64,000 nt of DNA. Origin: DASWOJ01 sp964250755. GTDB taxonomy: Bacteria; Pseudomonadota; Alphaproteobacteria; Acetobacterales; Acetobacteraceae. Below, piece by piece: positions 35,954 to 45,431 of this stretch (positions are counted from its first letter, which is position 1; each line of letters begins with the position of its first letter). The notes under the pieces were generated by a model, which saw nothing but the letters and a program-made list of their open reading frames with translations, was not told where the DNA came from and searched no databases. Location of the stretch: the NCBI GenBank assembly GCA_964250755.1, contig CAXUHB010000022.1, positions 1-64,000 of the forward strand. The letters run 5' to 3'. A program made the position numbers and the translations under genes.

Positions 35954-37018
35954 CTAGTCGGCGCCCGGCGGTTTGACGGGCCAGATGCCGGCGGTGGTCA
36001 GGAACAACTGCCGGGCAGTCTCGTCTGGGATCAGCTCGCGCACCAGGTCCGCAAGTGGCAGGCGGGCGCGGCGCACAAGGGTGTCCAGGGCGTACGCGGT
36101 GGGCGAGTTCGGTTCGGTCTCGCGGAAGAACTGGGCGATGCGGCCCAGCTCGCGCAGCGCGTCGTCGCGGGTGCGGAGCGCGCCCGGCTCCGGGGCGGGC
36201 TGGCCCGCAGCAGCGCCCGGGGCGGCCGCACCCGGGGCTGCGGGGGCCGGTGGCGCGGCAGCCGGGTCGGCCTGGGTCAGGCTTGAGCCGGCGACCTCCG
36301 TCAACACCTCCATCGCCGCCTCAAGCGTGGCGGAGATGTTTCCGGACGGCGGGCTGTCGTTCCCGCATACCGCGTCCAGCCGCGCCGTCATCGCGGCGAA
36401 GGCGGCGATGGCGCCGCGCAGGTCATGCGCGACGGCGGAGAATGTAGCGCTGTCGGTGGCGCGCAGGGCCTGGTCCACGATGCGCTGCGCCGCATCGCCG
36501 CCGGTGCCGCCGCGGCGGGCGGCCATGAAGTGCCACAGGCCCGCGCCGTCGCTGGGCACGGTCAGGGGCGTCATGCGTATGGGCTGGATCAGCGTGCCGT
36601 CCTGGCCGACGCCGTTCAGCCCGGCGAGCGGGGCGACCTTGTCCTCCACGGTTTCGCTGTCCACCGAGAACAGGCCGTCCCAGTGGCGCTCAACCAGGCC
36701 GTCAATCAGGGCGAAGCAGTCGTGCAGCCCGGCGAAGCCGTGCAGGCGCAGTGCGGCCTCGGTCAGCCAGGCGGCGATTTCCAGGTCCTTGGTGCGGGTG
36801 GTCAGGGCGTCTTGCGCGAGGTCTATCAGGACGCGCCACTCGGCAGGGCGGGATGCTTGGCCGGCCTCGGCGTCCGCCGCGCGCTCCGCGGCGCGCGCGG
36901 TGCTGCGGGCGTCCTTCATGCGGTAGTAGAGGTCGGTCGCGGGGTCGCTGCGCAGGTCGGCGCCGCACGGGGCATTGCCGGAGATCGGCTCCAGAAGTTG
37001 TGGAAGGTTCAAAATCAT
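35954..37018 (-). CDS. tssA: TssA (ImpA) T6SS cap/assembly protein
   Basis: A 354-residue TssA. The ImpA_N domain opens LPQLLEPISGNAPCGADLRSDP and contains WRVLIDLAQDALTTRTKDLEIAAWLTEA. An Ala/Pro-rich linker (about 240-270) precedes a C-terminal part (DALRELGRIAQFFRETEPNSPTAY). This short C-terminus with EPNSP is the ImpA type of the imp loci. It primes baseplate and sheath polymerisation. The start at 37018 lies at the head of the leftward operon, facing clpV. Confidence 0.95.
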   Translation of the reverse strand: MILNLPQLLEPISGNAPCGADLRSDPATDLYYRMKDARSTARAAERAADAEAGQASRPAEWRVLIDLAQDALTTRTKDLEIAAWLTEAALRLHGFAGLHDCFALIDGLVERHWDGLFSVDSETVEDKVAPLAGLNGVGQDGTLIQPIRMTPLTVPSDGAGLWHFMAARRGGTGGDAAQRIVDQALRATDSATFSAVAHDLRGAIAAFAAMTARLDAVCGNDSPPSGNISATLEAAMEVLTEVAGSSLTQADPAAAPPAPAAPGAAAPGAAAGQPAPEPGALRTRDDALRELGRIAQFFRETEPNSPTAYALDTLVRRARLPLADLVRELIPDETARQLFLTTAGIWPVKPPGAD

Positions 37019-37462
37019 GGACGGCCTGCCGCATCGGCCGACCGCGGAGCGTTTGCAGGACGAGGCACGGCCCGTGCAACGGGAAGCACATCGGTGCGCC
37101 ATGCTAGCCGCACCAGCGCCGAAACGTCCGTTAGGATCATATTAACTAAGTTCGCGTCCGGCGCATGGAATGTGCAGGGCTTCCTAGAAACATGGCGGGG
37201 CCGGACGGCTTGCAAGCGTGAACACCATGAATGAACCGCGATGCCTGGATGCTACTTGCGGCGGCAGACCATGCGAATAGCTGGTGCCCCGCATTGACAA
37301 CACGAAAGCGTTACCTTGCCATGGCCGGCCAGCTTAGGAAACGTGTGAAACTTTTGCGGCATTTACTTGGCAACGCCTAGCTTGCACGGTTTCGTTATTT
37401 CGGGCGGTCTGGTCCATCCCACGGGTTCGCGTAAGATGACGGTAGCGCAATCAAAGGTCCCC
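37019..37462. promoter_or_regulatory. Divergent regulatory region between tssA and clpV
   Basis: The 444 bp between the two T6SS transcription units contain no convincing gene and are visibly richer in A+T than their surroundings. On the minus strand TATGAT at 37141-37136 could be a -10 box for tssA but lacks a good -35. On the plus strand TTGACA at 37294-37299 could be a -35 for clpV, with only a weak -10. Both units are probably controlled from here; no operator can be named. Confidence 0.5.
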
Positions 37463-40033
37463 ATGTCTATTGACCTCCGCCGCTTGATCGACGCCCTTGA
37501 CCCGGCCTGCCGCGCGACCCTGGAAGGGGCGGCAGGCCTGGCGATGTCGAACACCCATGCGACGGTCGAGGTGGTGCATTGGCTGATCCGCCTGACCGAG
37601 CGGGACGGCCCGGCAGCGGACGCCGTTGCGGGACTGGCGGACGCCTCCCGCCTGAGCGCTGACCTCACCCGCGCGCTGGAGCGGCAGCGCCGCGGCGCCG
37701 GCGGGGCGCCGGCCTTGTCGCCGATGCTGGTCACTTGGATGCGGGAGGCGTGGCTGATGGCATCGCTGGGGTCGCAGCGGTCCGCGGCCGGGCCACTGGA
37801 CATGCTGGCAGCGCTGGTGAGCGACCCGACCCTGGCCGCCGTGGCAAAGGACCTGTCGCCGCAGCTTGGCAGGGTGTCGGCGGAGGCGGTGCAGGCCATG
37901 GCGCGGGCGGCGCCGGACGCGGGCGGCGCGGCGCGGGCTGGCTCGGCTCCCGCAGCGCCGGCAGCGGGCGGGCCGCTCGACACGTATACCACCGACCTGA
38001 TCGCGCAAGCGAAGGCCGGGCGGATTGATCCTATCGTCGGGCGCGAGGGGGAGATACGGCAGGTCGTGGACGTGCTGACCCGCCGCCGCCAGAACAACCC
38101 GATTCTGGTCGGCGAGGCCGGGGTGGGCAAGACCGCCATCATCGAGGGGCTGGCGCTGCGGATCGCGTCCGGCGACGTGCCGCCGCCGTTGCGCGGCGTG
38201 GGGCTGCGGACGCTGGACCTCGGCCTGCTGCAAGCCGGTGCCGGCGTGAAGGGCGAGTTCGAGAACCGGCTGAAGGGCGTGGTCCAGGCCGTCAAGTCGT
38301 CGCCGCACCCGATCATCCTGTTCATTGACGAGGCGCATACCCTGGTCGGCGCGGGCGGCCAGGGCGGAGGCGACGGCGCCAACCTGATAAAGCCCGAGCT
38401 GGCGCGGGGCGAGCTGCGGACCATCGCCGCGACCACCTGGGCCGAATACAAGAAGTATTTCGAGAAGGACGCCGCCCTGACCCGGCGCTTCCAGCCGGTC
38501 AAGGTGGACGAGCCTGACCAGCCCACCGCCACCGCCATGCTGCGCGCCCTGGTGCCGATGCTGGAGAAGCACCACGGCGTACGTATCCTGGACGAGGCGT
38601 TGCGGGAGGCAGTGCGGCTGTCCGCCCGCTACATCCCGGCCCGGCAGTTGCCGGACAAGTGCGTCAGCCTGATAGACACCGCCGCCGCTTCCGTCGCCAT
38701 CGGACGCACCACCACGCCGCCTGCCATCGAGGACCTGGAGCGTGAGGTGGCGCGGCTGGATGCGGAGTCCGCTCTGCTGGAGCGCGATGGCGCATCCGCC
38801 GGCCTGCCCGCCATTGCCGCCCGCCGGGCCGTGGCGGAGGCGGAACGGGAGGCGCTGGTGGCGCGCTGGACCGCCGAGCGCGACTTGGTGGCCGAGATTG
38901 ATGCGGCCACGGACCCCGCCGTCCAGCAAGCTGGACAGGCCAGGCTGGCCGCCATGCAGGGTGAGGCGCCGCTGGTCCGCCTGCAGGTGGATGGCGGCGC
39001 GGTGGCCGGGATCGTCACGCGGTGGACCGGCATTCCCGTGGGCCGGATGCAGCGCGGCGATGTCGAGAGCGTGCTGACGCTGGATGCGGCGCTGCGCCGC
39101 CGGGTGCTGGGGCAGGACCACTCCATCGCTACCATCACCGCGGCGATGGAGGTGTCCAGCGCCAAGCTGTCCGACCCGCGCAAGCCCGTTGCGGTGTTCC
39201 TGCTGGTGGGGCCGAGCGGCGTTGGCAAGACCGAGACGGCGCTGGCCCTGGCTGACCAGTTGTATGGCGGGCCGCAGGCGCTGACGGTCATCAACCTGTC
39301 GGAGTTCAAGGAGGAGCATAAGGTCAGCATGCTCGTGGGATCGCCGCCGGGCTATGTCGGCTATGGCGAGGGTGGGGTGCTGACGGAGGCGGTGCGGCGG
39401 CGCCCGCACGGCGTGCTGCTGCTGGACGAGGTGGAGAAGGCGCACCCCGGCGTGCAGGACGTGTTCTACCAGGTGTTCGACAAGGGCAGCCTGCGGGATG
39501 GCGAGGGGCGGGACATAGACTTCCGCCAGACGACGATCCTGCTGACGTCCAACGTCGGGTCCGACCTGCTGTCCGCGCTGGCCGCCGACCCCGACACCCT
39601 GCCCGCCCCGGCAGCCATCGAGGAGTTGCTGCGTCCGGAGCTGCTGAAGGTGTTCAAGCCGGCCTTCCTGGGGCGGGTGGTTGTGATCCCCTACCTGCCG
39701 CTGTCGGACGATGTGCTCCTGGGCGTGGTGCGGCTGCAGCTGGGCCGGCTGGCGCAGCAGGTGCGGGACATGCACGGCGCCGCGCTGCACGTGGCCGATG
39801 GCGTGGAGGCGACGGTGGTCGGCCGCGCCCGCAACGCCGCCATCGGTGCCCGCGCCGTCGAGCAGACGATCCTCCGCGAAATCTTGCCGAGCCTGTCCCG
39901 CCTGTTCCTGCGCGGACTGGCCGATGGGGTGGGCGTGATGGACGCGGTGATCGAGGCGGCCCCAGACGGGTCGCTTCATGCAAAGGCCGGCGCGCCGCAA
40001 CCTGCGGCCCTGGCCGCCGCGGCCGCAGACTGA
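37463..40033 (+). CDS. clpV: TssH/ClpV AAA+ sheath-disassembly ATPase
   Basis: An 856-residue ClpB-class protein. The N-domain (1-150) begins SIDLRRLIDALDP, followed by two AAA+ modules: Walker A GEAGVGKT and Walker B ILFIDEAHTLVGAG, then Walker A GPSGVGKT and Walker B VLLLDEVEKAH. The region between them is a short middle domain, as in ClpV. It pulls contracted TssB/TssC sheath apart for reuse. ATG 37463 is preferred; ATG 37436 would add nine residues. It is first in the rightward unit. Confidence 0.96.
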   Translation: MSIDLRRLIDALDPACRATLEGAAGLAMSNTHATVEVVHWLIRLTERDGPAADAVAGLADASRLSADLTRALERQRRGAGGAPALSPMLVTWMREAWLMASLGSQRSAAGPLDMLAALVSDPTLAAVAKDLSPQLGRVSAEAVQAMARAAPDAGGAARAGSAPAAPAAGGPLDTYTTDLIAQAKAGRIDPIVGREGEIRQVVDVLTRRRQNNPILVGEAGVGKTAIIEGLALRIASGDVPPPLRGVGLRTLDLGLLQAGAGVKGEFENRLKGVVQAVKSSPHPIILFIDEAHTLVGAGGQGGGDGANLIKPELARGELRTIAATTWAEYKKYFEKDAALTRRFQPVKVDEPDQPTATAMLRALVPMLEKHHGVRILDEALREAVRLSARYIPARQLPDKCVSLIDTAAASVAIGRTTTPPAIEDLEREVARLDAESALLERDGASAGLPAIAARRAVAEAEREALVARWTAERDLVAEIDAATDPAVQQAGQARLAAMQGEAPLVRLQVDGGAVAGIVTRWTGIPVGRMQRGDVESVLTLDAALRRRVLGQDHSIATITAAMEVSSAKLSDPRKPVAVFLLVGPSGVGKTETALALADQLYGGPQALTVINLSEFKEEHKVSMLVGSPPGYVGYGEGGVLTEAVRRRPHGVLLLDEVEKAHPGVQDVFYQVFDKGSLRDGEGRDIDFRQTTILLTSNVGSDLLSALAADPDTLPAPAAIEELLRPELLKVFKPAFLGRVVVIPYLPLSDDVLLGVVRLQLGRLAQQVRDMHGAALHVADGVEATVVGRARNAAIGARAVEQTILREILPSLSRLFLRGLADGVGVMDAVIEAAPDGSLHAKAGAPQPAALAAAAAD

Positions 40034-40098
40034 CCCGGGATCACGAACCAGCGGCCCCGATCCCGCGTTGCCTAACCGGGCCATCCAAGGAGAGAAAC

Positions 40099-40578
40099 AT
40101 GCCAATCTACCTCAAGATGAACGACGAACTGTGGGGCGACGCCACGCAGCAGGACCACAAGAACTGGATGGACATCCAGTCCATGCACTGGAACGTCAGC
40201 CGGAACATGAACACCCAGGCAGGGTCCGCCGGCAACCGCGAGGCGTCGGAGCCTTCGGTGAGCGAGGTCACGCTGACGAAGGTGAGCGACAAGTCCTCCA
40301 CCCGGCTGTTCCAGGAGGGCTGCACGGGCAACAAGGGCATGACCGCGATCATCCACCTGGTCAGCACGGGCAGCCCCGGGCAGACCTACCTGGAATACAA
40401 GCTGTACAATACGCTGGTGGCCGGCTACCAGGTCGGGTCCGGCGGCGACCGTCCGTCGGAGACGCTGACGCTGAACTTTACGAAGATGGATGTGAAGTAC
40501 ATCCCGTACGACGACAAGAACACGGCGGGGTCCCCGTCCATCGCCAGCTACGACCTCAGCACGACCAAGTCCACCTGA
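40099..40578 (+). CDS. hcp: Hcp (TssD) inner-tube protein
   Basis: A 159-residue Hcp1-family protein. MPIYLKMND and WMDIQSMHWNVSR are the first strands; EVTLTKVSDKSSTRLFQEGCTG is the usual core, and MDVKYIPYDDKN the last. It forms stacked hexameric rings and is secreted. AAGGAG lies before the ATG. It follows clpV by 65 bp, and a strong hairpin follows it. Confidence 0.97.
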   Translation: MPIYLKMNDELWGDATQQDHKNWMDIQSMHWNVSRNMNTQAGSAGNREASEPSVSEVTLTKVSDKSSTRLFQEGCTGNKGMTAIIHLVSTGSPGQTYLEYKLYNTLVAGYQVGSGGDRPSETLTLNFTKMDVKYIPYDDKNTAGSPSIASYDLSTTKST

Positions 40579-40586
40579 CCTTGGCT

Positions 40587-40612
40587 GCGGACGCCCCGCG
40601 CCGGGCGTCCGC
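40587..40612 (+). terminator. Hairpin after hcp
   Basis: A perfect 10-bp stem GCGGACGCCC / GGGCGTCCGC closes a 6-base loop, nine bases after the hcp stop, followed by TTCCTT rather than a full U-run. It could end part of the hcp message or protect its 3' end, so that hcp is made in excess over vgrG. Confidence 0.7.
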
Positions 40613-40792
40613 TTCCTTGGCGCAACCTCCAATGGGACTCGGGCTGCGAGGTGCGGCGCTGCAAAGACTTGGCCCTCAGCCGGATCGGCCAGGGCACGGT
40701 AGTGCATATCCGCCTATCTGGCCGCCTCCGTGCGCGTTGTCGGCACAGGACCGCCGGTCTATGTTTCCGCCCCGCCAGACCGAGCATCCCTG

Positions 40793-43267
40793 ATGTCCGA
40801 CGCTCCTCAATACACCCAAGCCGGACGCCTGCTGCGGATAGACACGCCGCTGGGTGAGGACGTGCTGTTGCTGGAATCGTTCGACGGACACGAGGAGATC
40901 AGCGAACTTTTTGCCTTCACGGCCGTCGTGCGCAGCAAGCGTGATGATTTGAAGCCGTTTGACCTTGTGGGCAAGCTGATTGACGTGTCGCTGAACCTGC
41001 GTCATGGCGAAGCCGATGCGGGCGAGAACCAGGCGATGCGGACCTGGAACTTGCTGTGCGTGGCGCTGCACGAGGGCGAGATGGTGGCGCGCGGGATGCG
41101 CCACTACACGCTGACGCTCCGCCCTCAGCTATGGCTGCTGACCCGGCGTTCGGACTGCCGCATCTGGCTCGACCGGACCAGCACGGAAGTGTGCCAGACA
41201 CTCCTATCCGAACACGGTCTGCCCGCGCCGGACACGTCGGGGCTTGTGGGACCGGTGCCGCCGCCCAGACGGGACTACAGCGTGCAATGGAACGAGACCG
41301 ACCTGGCGTTCCTGGACCGGCGGCTGGAGCAGGACGGAGTGTTCTACTGGTGGGAGCACGCACGGGGCCGGCACGTGATGCACCTGGCTAACCACCAGGC
41401 GGCCTACCAGGACCTGCAGCCCGAGGCGGCCTTGCGCATGGCGCGTGGCAGCACCGACCGTAACCACATCCACGCGTTCGATCGCACCTACCACTTCATC
41501 CCGAGCGCGCGCGCAGGCCGCGACTGGAACTTCGAAACGCCCGCCCGCCCGCCCGAGGGCCAGGGCAGCAGCGCCGTGCGCGGCCTGGCAGCAGGCGGGG
41601 CGGGCGGGGCCAAGTACGAGCTGTACGAGTATCCCGGTCGGTTCATGGACGCGGGCGCCGGCGACGGCGCCTTGCGTCAGCGCATGCAGGCGTCCGAGGC
41701 CGGGCACGACCAGGTGGTGGGCGCCACGCGCGTGCGCACGCTCATGCCGGCCCGGCGGTTCACCCCGCACGAGGTGCCGCACCCCGACCGGACCTACGAG
41801 GCGCATGTGCCGACCAAGGTCAGCCACCACGCGAGCGACCCCACCTACGACGCCGGCAGCGCACGCCAGGGCGGGGGTGCGGGCGGCGCGGGCGGCGGCG
41901 CATCCGGTGGCAAGGAGGCCCCGTCCAGCCCGTCCTACGTGAACAGCTTCGAGGCGACGCCAGCGTCCGTTCCGGCCACCCCGCACCGGGACACGCCGCA
42001 GCCGCGCATAGACGGGGCGCAGGTGGCCCTCGTCGCGGGTCCGGCGGGCGAGGAGATACACACCGACAAGTACGGCCGGGTGAAGCTGCGCTTCCCCTGG
42101 GACCGCCGCGCCAAGGGCGACGGCTCGGACACGGTGTGGGTGCGCGTGGGCCAGCCCTGGGCGGGGGGGACATGGGGCGCGCAGGTGATCCCGCGCGTGG
42201 GCATGGAGGTGCTGGTCACCTACCAGGACGGCGACCCCGACCGGCCGCTGGTGGTGGGCGCCGTGCCCAACCCAGCCAATCCCGTGCCGTATGGGCTGCC
42301 GGACAACAAGACGCGGATGGTGTTCAGGAGCCAGACGTACAAGGGCGCGGGCTTCAACGAGTTGGCCATGGAGGACCAGCCCGGGGCGGAGCGGCTGCAC
42401 GTGCATGCCCAGCACGACCACACGACCAAGGTGGGCAACAACCAGACCGAGCGTGTGGACCAGCATCAGGTGCAGTCGGTGGGCGGCAGCCGCAGCGTGG
42501 AGGTGGCCGGGCACCAGAAGCACGAAATCGGCGGGTCCATGACGCTCACCGTGGGAGGCGTGGGCGCGATGGCCGCGGGCGTTGCGGCGCAGGCGGCGGC
42601 GCTGGCACCGGCGACGGCGGGGCTGCTGTCCGGGGCGGGCGGCGGCGGGTTTGCGGGCAGCCTGGCCAGCATGGCGCTGGGGTTCCTGTCCAGCGGCGGG
42701 CTGGGGGCGCGCGAGGGCGTGGTGTCCGGCCCCAGCCCGCGTGCAGACGCGGGTGAGGCGCTGGCCGGGTCGGGCGGTGGCGTGGGCGGTGCGGTGGCCG
42801 GGCTGTTCGGCATGTCAGGCGTCATGAACACGGTAGTGGGGGCGTTCCGGTCGGACACGGTGGGAGTGGCATCGGCCGAGCAGGTGGGCGTGGCCAAGGT
42901 GGTGCATGTCGGCGTGAGCTACACGACGCAGGTGGGGCAGACGCACCTGCTCAAGGTAGGCGGCACATCGCAGACAGAGGCCGGGCAGAACCTGACGATA
43001 GATGTCGGGCAGAAGATGGATATTCGGGTGGGGGAGAGCTTCTCCGTCACGGTGGGGCAGACCCGGCTTGAGATGGACAAGATGGGGACGGTGGCGATCG
43101 AAGGCGCGGTGGCGGTGCTGGTGAAGGGCGGGGGCGCTGCGCAGCTGACGGTGGGTCCGGGTCCGGTGCTGTATGCGCCGGCGCTGGTGCCAGGTGCGTC
43201 GCCCTTGCCGCCGGGCATGTGCCTGCAACGGATGGCGGCGGCGGGCGCTCCGTTCGTGCGGCAATGA
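40793..43267 (+). CDS. vgrG: VgrG (TssI) spike protein
   Basis: An 824-residue VgrG. The gp27-like part (1-390) begins with RLLRIDTPLGEDVLLLESFDGHEEISELF and contains WNETDLAFLDRRLEQDGVFYWWEH. A Gly-rich insert lies at about 359-375. The gp5 OB-fold (about 405-500) has IHTDKYGRVKLRFPWDR and VGMEVLVTYQDGDPDRPLV. The needle of repeats runs to about 800 (QVQSVGGSRSVEVAGHQ and VGQKMDIRVGESFSVTVG), interrupted by an Ala/Gly-rich hydrophobic insert (about 590-690). No fused effector domain is evident. It is coupled by ATGA to the DUF4123 adaptor. Confidence 0.96.
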   Translation: MSDAPQYTQAGRLLRIDTPLGEDVLLLESFDGHEEISELFAFTAVVRSKRDDLKPFDLVGKLIDVSLNLRHGEADAGENQAMRTWNLLCVALHEGEMVARGMRHYTLTLRPQLWLLTRRSDCRIWLDRTSTEVCQTLLSEHGLPAPDTSGLVGPVPPPRRDYSVQWNETDLAFLDRRLEQDGVFYWWEHARGRHVMHLANHQAAYQDLQPEAALRMARGSTDRNHIHAFDRTYHFIPSARAGRDWNFETPARPPEGQGSSAVRGLAAGGAGGAKYELYEYPGRFMDAGAGDGALRQRMQASEAGHDQVVGATRVRTLMPARRFTPHEVPHPDRTYEAHVPTKVSHHASDPTYDAGSARQGGGAGGAGGGASGGKEAPSSPSYVNSFEATPASVPATPHRDTPQPRIDGAQVALVAGPAGEEIHTDKYGRVKLRFPWDRRAKGDGSDTVWVRVGQPWAGGTWGAQVIPRVGMEVLVTYQDGDPDRPLVVGAVPNPANPVPYGLPDNKTRMVFRSQTYKGAGFNELAMEDQPGAERLHVHAQHDHTTKVGNNQTERVDQHQVQSVGGSRSVEVAGHQKHEIGGSMTLTVGGVGAMAAGVAAQAAALAPATAGLLSGAGGGGFAGSLASMALGFLSSGGLGAREGVVSGPSPRADAGEALAGSGGGVGGAVAGLFGMSGVMNTVVGAFRSDTVGVASAEQVGVAKVVHVGVSYTTQVGQTHLLKVGGTSQTEAGQNLTIDVGQKMDIRVGESFSVTVGQTRLEMDKMGTVAIEGAVAVLVKGGGAAQLTVGPGPVLYAPALVPGASPLPPGMCLQRMAAAGAPFVRQ

Positions 43268-44262
43268 GCAGGGCGGAGCCGTCCGAGGCTGGCGGCGCCG
43301 TTGCGCCGCCGCGCCGCGCCGCGTCGTCGCAAGGCGACCTGGCGCGGGTAGTGGGGCGGACGTCCGGCCCGGTGTTCGCGGTGGTGGACGGCGGGCACTT
43401 CGACGACCTGCCGGGCTTGCTGTCCGGGGCGGGACTTGCGGCGCGGTCCTTGTTCCTGGGCCATGGCGAGCGGGAGTCCGAGCGGTTCGGGCCGTGGTTC
43501 GTGCCGCTGGCGGGCGGGTCGGGCGGGCCTGGGGACGCGGCGGCGGACACGGTACGGGTGCTGGGGCTGGTGGGCGACGTGCCGGCGGTGGTGTTCTGGT
43601 CGTGCGCAGCGGGCGACGTGGCGCTGTATGGGCACCTGCGCCGGCTGAACATGGCGCGGCTGCCGGCGTGGGCGGCGGCGGGCAAGGACGGCCCGGAGCC
43701 GGGCGTGGAGGCGGACCTGGGCTGGGAAGCGGTCTTGTTTCGGCACTGGGACCCCGGCGTGCTGGGGGCGTTGCTGCCGGTGCTGGACGAGGGGCAGTTC
43801 GCGCGCGTGCTGGGGCCGGCGGAGGAGGTCGCGTTCCATGCTGCGGACTACGGCGGCGGCAAGCGCGTGGTGGCGGACCCTGACTGGCCGGTGCAGCCCG
43901 CAGGCATGCTCACCATCCGGCCCGACCAGGTGCAGGCCCTCGTGGAACGCAGGGTGGATGCGTCAGTGCGCCGCCAGGCGGATTATCTCCGGCGGGTCGC
44001 ACCTGAACACGTGGCTCACCTTGAGGATGGGCAGCTCACGTCGCTGGCGCGGCAGCACCAACAGGAGGCGCTTGCATTCGGCATACGCGCGGACGCCGAG
44101 ACGTTCATGTGGTCCTTCATGCGGGTGACGAGTGTAGGCAACCTTGCGCACGACGAGGGAATCGTCCGGTTGATGGCTGACACCAGGTTCGGAGTCGATT
44201 CAGAAGCTCGCCTCCGGCGACTGTTTGGTTTGCGGACCGACTATCTCCGGCACATGAGCTGA
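43264..44262 (+). CDS. DUF4123 effector adaptor/chaperone (Tap/TEC)
   Basis: A 332-residue protein of the DUF4123 family, which loads effectors on VgrG. The domain spans about 30-170 (VFAVVDGGHFDDLPGLL, ... VFWSCAAGDVALYGHLRRLNMARLP, ... VLFRHWDPGVLGALLPVLDEGQ). The C-terminal half (LTIRPDQVQALVERRVDASVRRQADYLRR) is predicted helical and likely binds the effector. The start overlaps the vgrG stop (ATGA), and the candidate effector follows after five bases. By gene order its client is the SHH-motif protein. Confidence 0.94.
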   Translation: MSRAEPSEAGGAVAPPRRAASSQGDLARVVGRTSGPVFAVVDGGHFDDLPGLLSGAGLAARSLFLGHGERESERFGPWFVPLAGGSGGPGDAAADTVRVLGLVGDVPAVVFWSCAAGDVALYGHLRRLNMARLPAWAAAGKDGPEPGVEADLGWEAVLFRHWDPGVLGALLPVLDEGQFARVLGPAEEVAFHAADYGGGKRVVADPDWPVQPAGMLTIRPDQVQALVERRVDASVRRQADYLRRVAPEHVAHLEDGQLTSLARQHQQEALAFGIRADAETFMWSFMRVTSVGNLAHDEGIVRLMADTRFGVDSEARLRRLFGLRTDYLRHMS

Positions 44263-44267
44263 GTGGG

Positions 44268-44897
44268 ATGCCCTTTCTTCTAGCAATTCCTGCTGGCGAG
44301 GCGGCCGTCTGGCTGGGTGGTGCTACCTTGGCTGCAATAGGCTGGTATATGCCCGGCGGCGGACGTGATTTGGCCGAAAAGGCGCTGACATCCGGGCCGT
44401 CGTCGCCCATCACAGCGATGACGCCTGCACAGCAGTCCACGAACGCACAAACGCAGGCGCAGGCGCAGGCTGGAACGACCGCCGCAACGGTGACGTGCGC
44501 CCGATGCTCGCAAAATCCCTGTGCCGCTCTGGCAGACGGAATACCTGGCAGCCCTTACAGGGGCGGTGCAGACGGTGGAATGACGCTTCCATCAGGTGAT
44601 GGGAAGGATAGCCACCACACTCCAGCCAATGCAGCAACCACCTTGGCACGCCCGGTTGGCCCCGCGATTCAGATGGACCCTTCGGACCATTGGAGAACTG
44701 CGAGCAATGGCAGGGTGCCTGGCAGTGCTGCATACATCGCAGCACAGAGGTCGCTTGTGAGCAGCGGAAACTTCATGGGTGCCGTCGCAATGGACGTTGC
44801 GGACATCCACGGCAAGTTCGGCAGTAAGTATGACGGGGCTATCGCGCAGATGATGACTTACACGGATTGTCTGAAAAAAAACGGCATTGTGCAGTGA
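44268..44897 (+). CDS. Candidate T6SS effector with Tox-SHH nuclease domain
   Basis: A 209-residue protein. Residues 5-28 are a hydrophobic helix, followed by a Gln/Thr/Ala linker (45-75), three close cysteines (CARCSQNPC, 77-85) and a C-terminal domain with SHH at 115-117, GPAIQMDPSDH (131-141) and RSLVSSGNF...DVADIHGKFGSKYDGAIAQM. This pattern matches the Tox-SHH domain, an HNH/Endonuclease VII-superfamily toxin, in which the His and Asp/His residues bind metal. It follows the adaptor gene directly and precedes a likely immunity gene, the classic effector order. Its last part is AT-richer than the T6SS core. DNase activity is inferred, not shown. Confidence 0.82.
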   Translation: MPFLLAIPAGEAAVWLGGATLAAIGWYMPGGGRDLAEKALTSGPSSPITAMTPAQQSTNAQTQAQAQAGTTAATVTCARCSQNPCAALADGIPGSPYRGGADGGMTLPSGDGKDSHHTPANAATTLARPVGPAIQMDPSDHWRTASNGRVPGSAAYIAAQRSLVSSGNFMGAVAMDVADIHGKFGSKYDGAIAQMMTYTDCLKKNGIVQ

Positions 44898-44930
44898 CTT
44901 CGGACTTCAACATTTCAAACCAAAGGACAC

Positions 44931-45431
44931 ATGATGGTTGACCAGATACGTTGGACGATAAGGCCTTATGCCGGACTCGGGCCTCTTGCTTTCGGCATGA
45001 CCCGCCAGCAGGTGGCCAGTCTATTGGACACGTCATATCCTGTCAGCGCGGTTGATACGGTGTTCGACGGCTCGGTCAACGAGTTCCGAACCATGAATTG
45101 TCCCGTGTGCAACTACATGGATGGGGCGCTGCACGCCATCGACACTCATTCCGGAGTGACGAGCGTGTTTCTAAATGATATAGACGTCTACGCGACAGAC
45201 TCCAAAACGCTGCTGCAATCGTTTGAGCAGGCGGATGGTGGCGCAAAAACCGACTTGGGAATGGTGATCTTTGAGAGGCTTGGAGTGAACACGAGCGGTT
45301 TCTACCGACCAGAAGAGGGCAGCTTCGTCGACTCTGCCGATCCAGATTACCAACGTCGCGGCGTAGGCGTGTTCAGCCGCGGAGCGTTTGACACGCTCTT
45401 GCCAGACTTCAAGCCCATCAGTTTTTTCTGA
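44931..45431 (+). CDS. Probable immunity protein for the SHH effector
   Basis: A 166-residue soluble protein with no signal peptide, fitting protection from a cytoplasmic nuclease. It opens WTIRPYAGLGPLAFGMTRQQVASLLD, a lead seen in several uncharacterised small proteins linked to polymorphic toxins. A CPVC pair lies in the middle. It starts 33 bp after the effector stop with AAGGA upstream, and is clearly lower in GC than its surroundings. I do not recognise a named immunity family; the role rests on position. Confidence 0.65.
   Translation: MMVDQIRWTIRPYAGLGPLAFGMTRQQVASLLDTSYPVSAVDTVFDGSVNEFRTMNCPVCNYMDGALHAIDTHSGVTSVFLNDIDVYATDSKTLLQSFEQADGGAKTDLGMVIFERLGVNTSGFYRPEEGSFVDSADPDYQRRGVGVFSRGAFDTLLPDFKPISFF

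Noticed and set aside
37367..37386. TTGGCA...CTTGCA resembling a sigma54 promoter before clpV
   Set aside because: The GG and GC elements are about three bases too far apart for sigma54.
37451..40105. 884-codon frame antisense to clpV
   Set aside because: Composition-driven shadow; clpV carries all Walker motifs.
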